From: Bacteroidota bacterium
Lineage (GTDB): Bacteria > Bacteroidota > Bacteroidia > Chitinophagales > Chitinophagaceae
DNA: 64,000 bases
Direction: 5' to 3'
Assembly: GCA_029573235.1 (NCBI GenBank)
Contig: JAKQGX010000037.1
Location: 1 to 64,000 of the forward strand
Below the pieces are notes generated by a model. That model made no database searches. It was not told where the DNA came from and was given only the letters and a program-made list of their open reading frames with translations. The translations under genes were made by a program, and so were the position numbers. Below are positions 61,817 to 64,000 of this stretch, piece after piece. Numbering within the stretch: position 1 is the stretch's first letter; the number at the start of each line of letters is the position of its first letter.

Positions 61817-61846
61817 TCGTTTGTAAAAAAGGAGTAATAAAATACT

Positions 61847-64000
61847 ATGGCTATACCTAAAAAAAAGACGGCTACAGGTCGTCATAATTTCGGAAAGTTA
61901 CATGATGTAGCAGAAACACCGGATTTATTGGCGATACAGTTGCAATCGTTCAAGGATTTCTTTCAATTGGAAACAACACCGGACAAGCGTAACAACGAAG
62001 GCTTGTTTAATGTGTTTAATGAGAATTTTCCTATTACAGACACTCGAAACATCTTTGTATTGGAGTTTTTGGACTACTTCGTAGATCCGCCTCGCTACAC
62101 GATAGATGAATGTATGGATCGTGGTCTTACCTACTCAGTACCCTTGAAAGCTAAGCTGAAACTGAGCTGTAATGATGAAGAACACGTTGACTTTGAAACG
62201 ATCGTTCAGGATGTGTTCTTAGGTAATATCCCTTACATGACTCCCCGTGGTACCTTTGTAATTAACGGTGCTGAGCGTGTGGTAGTGTCCCAATTACATC
62301 GCTCACCAGGGGTATTCTTTGGACAAAGTGTACACCCTAACGGAACCAAAATTTATTCTGCTCGCGTTATTCCTTTTAAAGGCGCATGGATGGAGTTCGC
62401 TACTGATATCAACAATATCATGTATGCCTACATCGATCGTAAGAAAAAATTCCCTGTAACAACGTTGTTGCGTGCCATAGGTTACGAGACGGATAAAGAT
62501 ATCCTAGAGCTATTTGGTATGGCGGATGAAGTGAAAGTAGATAAGAAAACACTTTCACAACACATCGGCCGTCGTTTGGCTGCACGTGTATTACGCAGTT
62601 GGACGGAAGACTTCGTAGATGAAGATACCGGTGAAGTAGTAACCATCGAGCGTAATGAAATAGTATTAGATCGCGATAATATTCTTGATGAAGAAAATGC
62701 TTCGATGATTATGGAAATGGGTATTCAAACCATATTCCTTCAAAAAGAAGAAGTGAGTGGCGACTATTCGATCATCTATAATACCTTAAACAAAGATACC
62801 TCTAACTCTGAACTGGAAGCGGTACAACACATCTATCGCCAGTTGCGTGGTAGTGATGCCCCTGATGATGAAACTGCGAGAGGTATTATTGACAAACTTT
62901 TCTTCTCAGATAAACGTTACGATTTGGGAGAAGTGGGTCGTTATAAAATCAATCGTAAACTCAACCTTGATTTCCCGCTTACCAAGTCGGTATTAACCAA
63001 GCAAGATATTATCTCTATCATTTCGTACTTAGTACATCTTACCAATGGTAAAGCAGAGATAGATGATATCGACCACTTGAGCAACCGTAGAGTGCGCACC
63101 GTAGGAGAGCAGTTATTCGCTCAATTTGGTGTAGGGTTGGCACGTATGGCACGTACCATCCGGGAACGCATGAATGTGCGCGACAATGAGGTGTTCACGC
63201 CTATTGATTTGATTAATGCCCGTACCCTTTCTTCGGTTATTAACTCCTTCTTTGGTACCTCGCAGCTATCTCAATTCCTTGACCAAACCAACCCTCTCTC
63301 TGAGATTACGCACAAGCGCCGTATCTCAGCACTCGGACCAGGTGGTTTGAGTAGGGAGCGTGCCGGCTTTGAAGTACGTGACGTACACTACTCACACTAT
63401 GGTCGTTTGTGTACTATCGAAACTCCGGAAGGTCCGAACATTGGGCTTATCTCCACACTTTGTGTACACGCACAAATCAACGATATGGGCTTTATCGAAA
63501 CACCATATCGTAAAGTAAAAGAAGGCAAGGTGGATTTGAAACATCAATACTTCCTCAGTGCCGAAGAAGAAGATGAAGCTAAAATCGCTCAGGCAAACGT
63601 ACCATTGGATGACCACGGTAAGTTTGTAGAAGAAAAAATTAAATCTCGTCAGACCGGCGACTTCCCAATACTCGAACCTCATGAAGTAGAGTACATGGAC
63701 GTAGCGCCGAACCAAATTGTAGGCTTATCAGCATCGTTAATTCCGTTCTTAGAGCATGATGATGCCAACCGTGCCTTGATGGGCTCGAACATGCAGCGTC
63801 AAGCTGTACCGTTGATTCGTCCTCAGGTGCCGATAGTAGGTACCGGTTTGGAAGGCAAAGCCGCCCGTGATGCCCGTATTCAAATACATGCTGAAGGAAA
63901 TGGTGTGGTGGAATACGTAGACGCCAATGAAATACATGTACGCTACAATCGTAACGACAGAGACCGCTTGGTATCTTTCGAAGACGACTTGAAAGTGTAC
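61847..64000 (+). CDS. rpoB: DNA-directed RNA polymerase beta subunit (cut by window end)
   Basis: First 718 codons; the gene runs off the right edge. A strong Shine-Dalgarno (GGAG at 61831-61834) precedes the ATG. The protrusion and lobe regions are present ([44 protein letters not shown]), then the rifampicin-binding region [47 protein letters not shown] and the catalytic-region [10 protein letters not shown]. The rif residues visible are wild type. It is separated from rplKAJL, with its own promoter and leader; the next gene is expected to be rpoC. Confidence 0.98.
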   Translation, partial: MAIPKKKTATGRHNFGKLHDVAETPDLLAIQLQSFKDFFQLETTPDKRNNEGLFNVFNENFPITDTRNIFVLEFLDYFVDPPRYTIDECMDRGLTYSVPLKAKLKLSCNDEEHVDFETIVQDVFLGNIPYMTPRGTFVINGAERVVVSQLHRSPGVFFGQSVHPNGTKIYSARVIPFKGAWMEFATDINNIMYAYIDRKKKFPVTTLLRAIGYETDKDILELFGMADEVKVDKKTLSQHIGRRLAARVLRSWTEDFVDEDTGEVVTIERNEIVLDRDNILDEENASMIMEMGIQTIFLQKEEVSGDYSIIYNTLNKDTSNSELEAVQHIYRQLRGSDAPDDETARGIIDKLFFSDKRYDLGEVGRYKINRKLNLDFPLTKSVLTKQDIISIISYLVHLTNGKAEIDDIDHLSNRRVRTVGEQLFAQFGVGLARMARTIRERMNVRDNEVFTPIDLINARTLSSVINSFFGTSQLSQFLDQTNPLSEITHKRRISALGPGGLSRERAGFEVRDVHYSHYGRLCTIETPEGPNIGLISTLCVHAQINDMGFIETPYRKVKEGKVDLKHQYFLSAEEEDEAKIAQANVPLDDHGKFVEEKIKSRQTGDFPILEPHEVEYMDVAPNQIVGLSASLIPFLEHDDANRALMGSNMQRQAVPLIRPQVPIVGTGLEGKAARDARIQIHAEGNGVVEYVDANEIHVRYNRNDRDRLVSFEDDLKVY

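Overview
The window looks like chromosomal DNA of a Bacteroidota bacterium, most likely of the Chitinophagaceae/Chitinophagales side (inference). Reasons: many genes are preceded by the Bacteroidota promoter (-7 TAnnTTTG, some with a -33 TTG), there is a type IX secretion (T9SS) sorting tail, there are TonB-dependent receptors with carboxypeptidase-regulatory domains and many lipoproteins, and the CRISPR repeats are of the long 48-bp type seen with type II-C systems in this phylum. No insertion sequence, prophage or plasmid gene was recognised. Most genes are housekeeping or envelope genes in short transcription units separated by clear intrinsic terminators.

Layout. 1-483: end of a CRISPR array (five repeats, the last degenerate) next to a tRNA-Arg(CCU); cas genes would lie outside the window. 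0.5-10.5 kb: Mrp-type Fe-S carrier ATPase, methyltransferase, GT-C membrane glycosyltransferase with TPRs, YebC regulator, ABC-F ATPase, TRIC/UPF0126 channel, phosphoglucose/phosphomannose isomerase, YraN. 10.6-13.6 kb: DUF3347 lipoprotein plus TonB-dependent receptor operon, then a candidate small RNA on the minus strand. 13.9-23.7 kb: BaiN/HI0933-type flavoprotein, aldehyde dehydrogenase of the ALDH7 type, thioredoxin, agmatinase-family ureohydrolase, orphan TPR histidine kinase, GT2 fusion protein. 23.7-28.4 kb: tRNA-Asn, a leaderless (non-secreted) subtilase followed by a free I9-like propeptide gene, a lipoprotein, and an Nramp transporter fused to a universal stress domain. 28.5-42.9 kb: a GltD-like flavoprotein and a 2-oxoacid oxidoreductase gamma/alpha subunit with no beta subunit beside them, a lipoprotein, an M1 peptidase fused to an outer-membrane barrel and carrying a G10 tract, a siderophore receptor, a deoxyhypusine-synthase-like enzyme, a YhhQ queuosine-precursor transporter, and a 5'-nucleotidase split over two genes. 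43-54.9 kb: dnaA, tRNA-Ser and tRNA-Pro, an ABC permease, RlmD, a TlpA-like thioredoxin, a two-domain parvulin, a beta-CASP RNA hydrolase, and the overlapping panD / UPF0104 / rfaE2 operon. 55-64 kb: two secreted T9SS-type proteins (one with 243-bp tandem repeats), an rplR-rpsE pair detached from the usual spc operon, a rhodanese, an M15-like peptidase, a ferredoxin reductase-like flavoprotein, and the first 718 codons of rpoB with its own promoter and leader hairpin.

The observations I rate highest are: an identical promoter architecture (palindrome AATACCC-N6-GGGTATT whose right end forms the -33 TTG, then 20 nt to the -7 box) at two distant genes, a histidine kinase and a secreted protein; the G10 tract in the surface peptidase gene; the subtilase/free-inhibitor pair; the orphan 2-oxoacid oxidoreductase pair; promoter-like elements embedded in every CRISPR repeat; and an attenuator-like hairpin in the rpoB leader.
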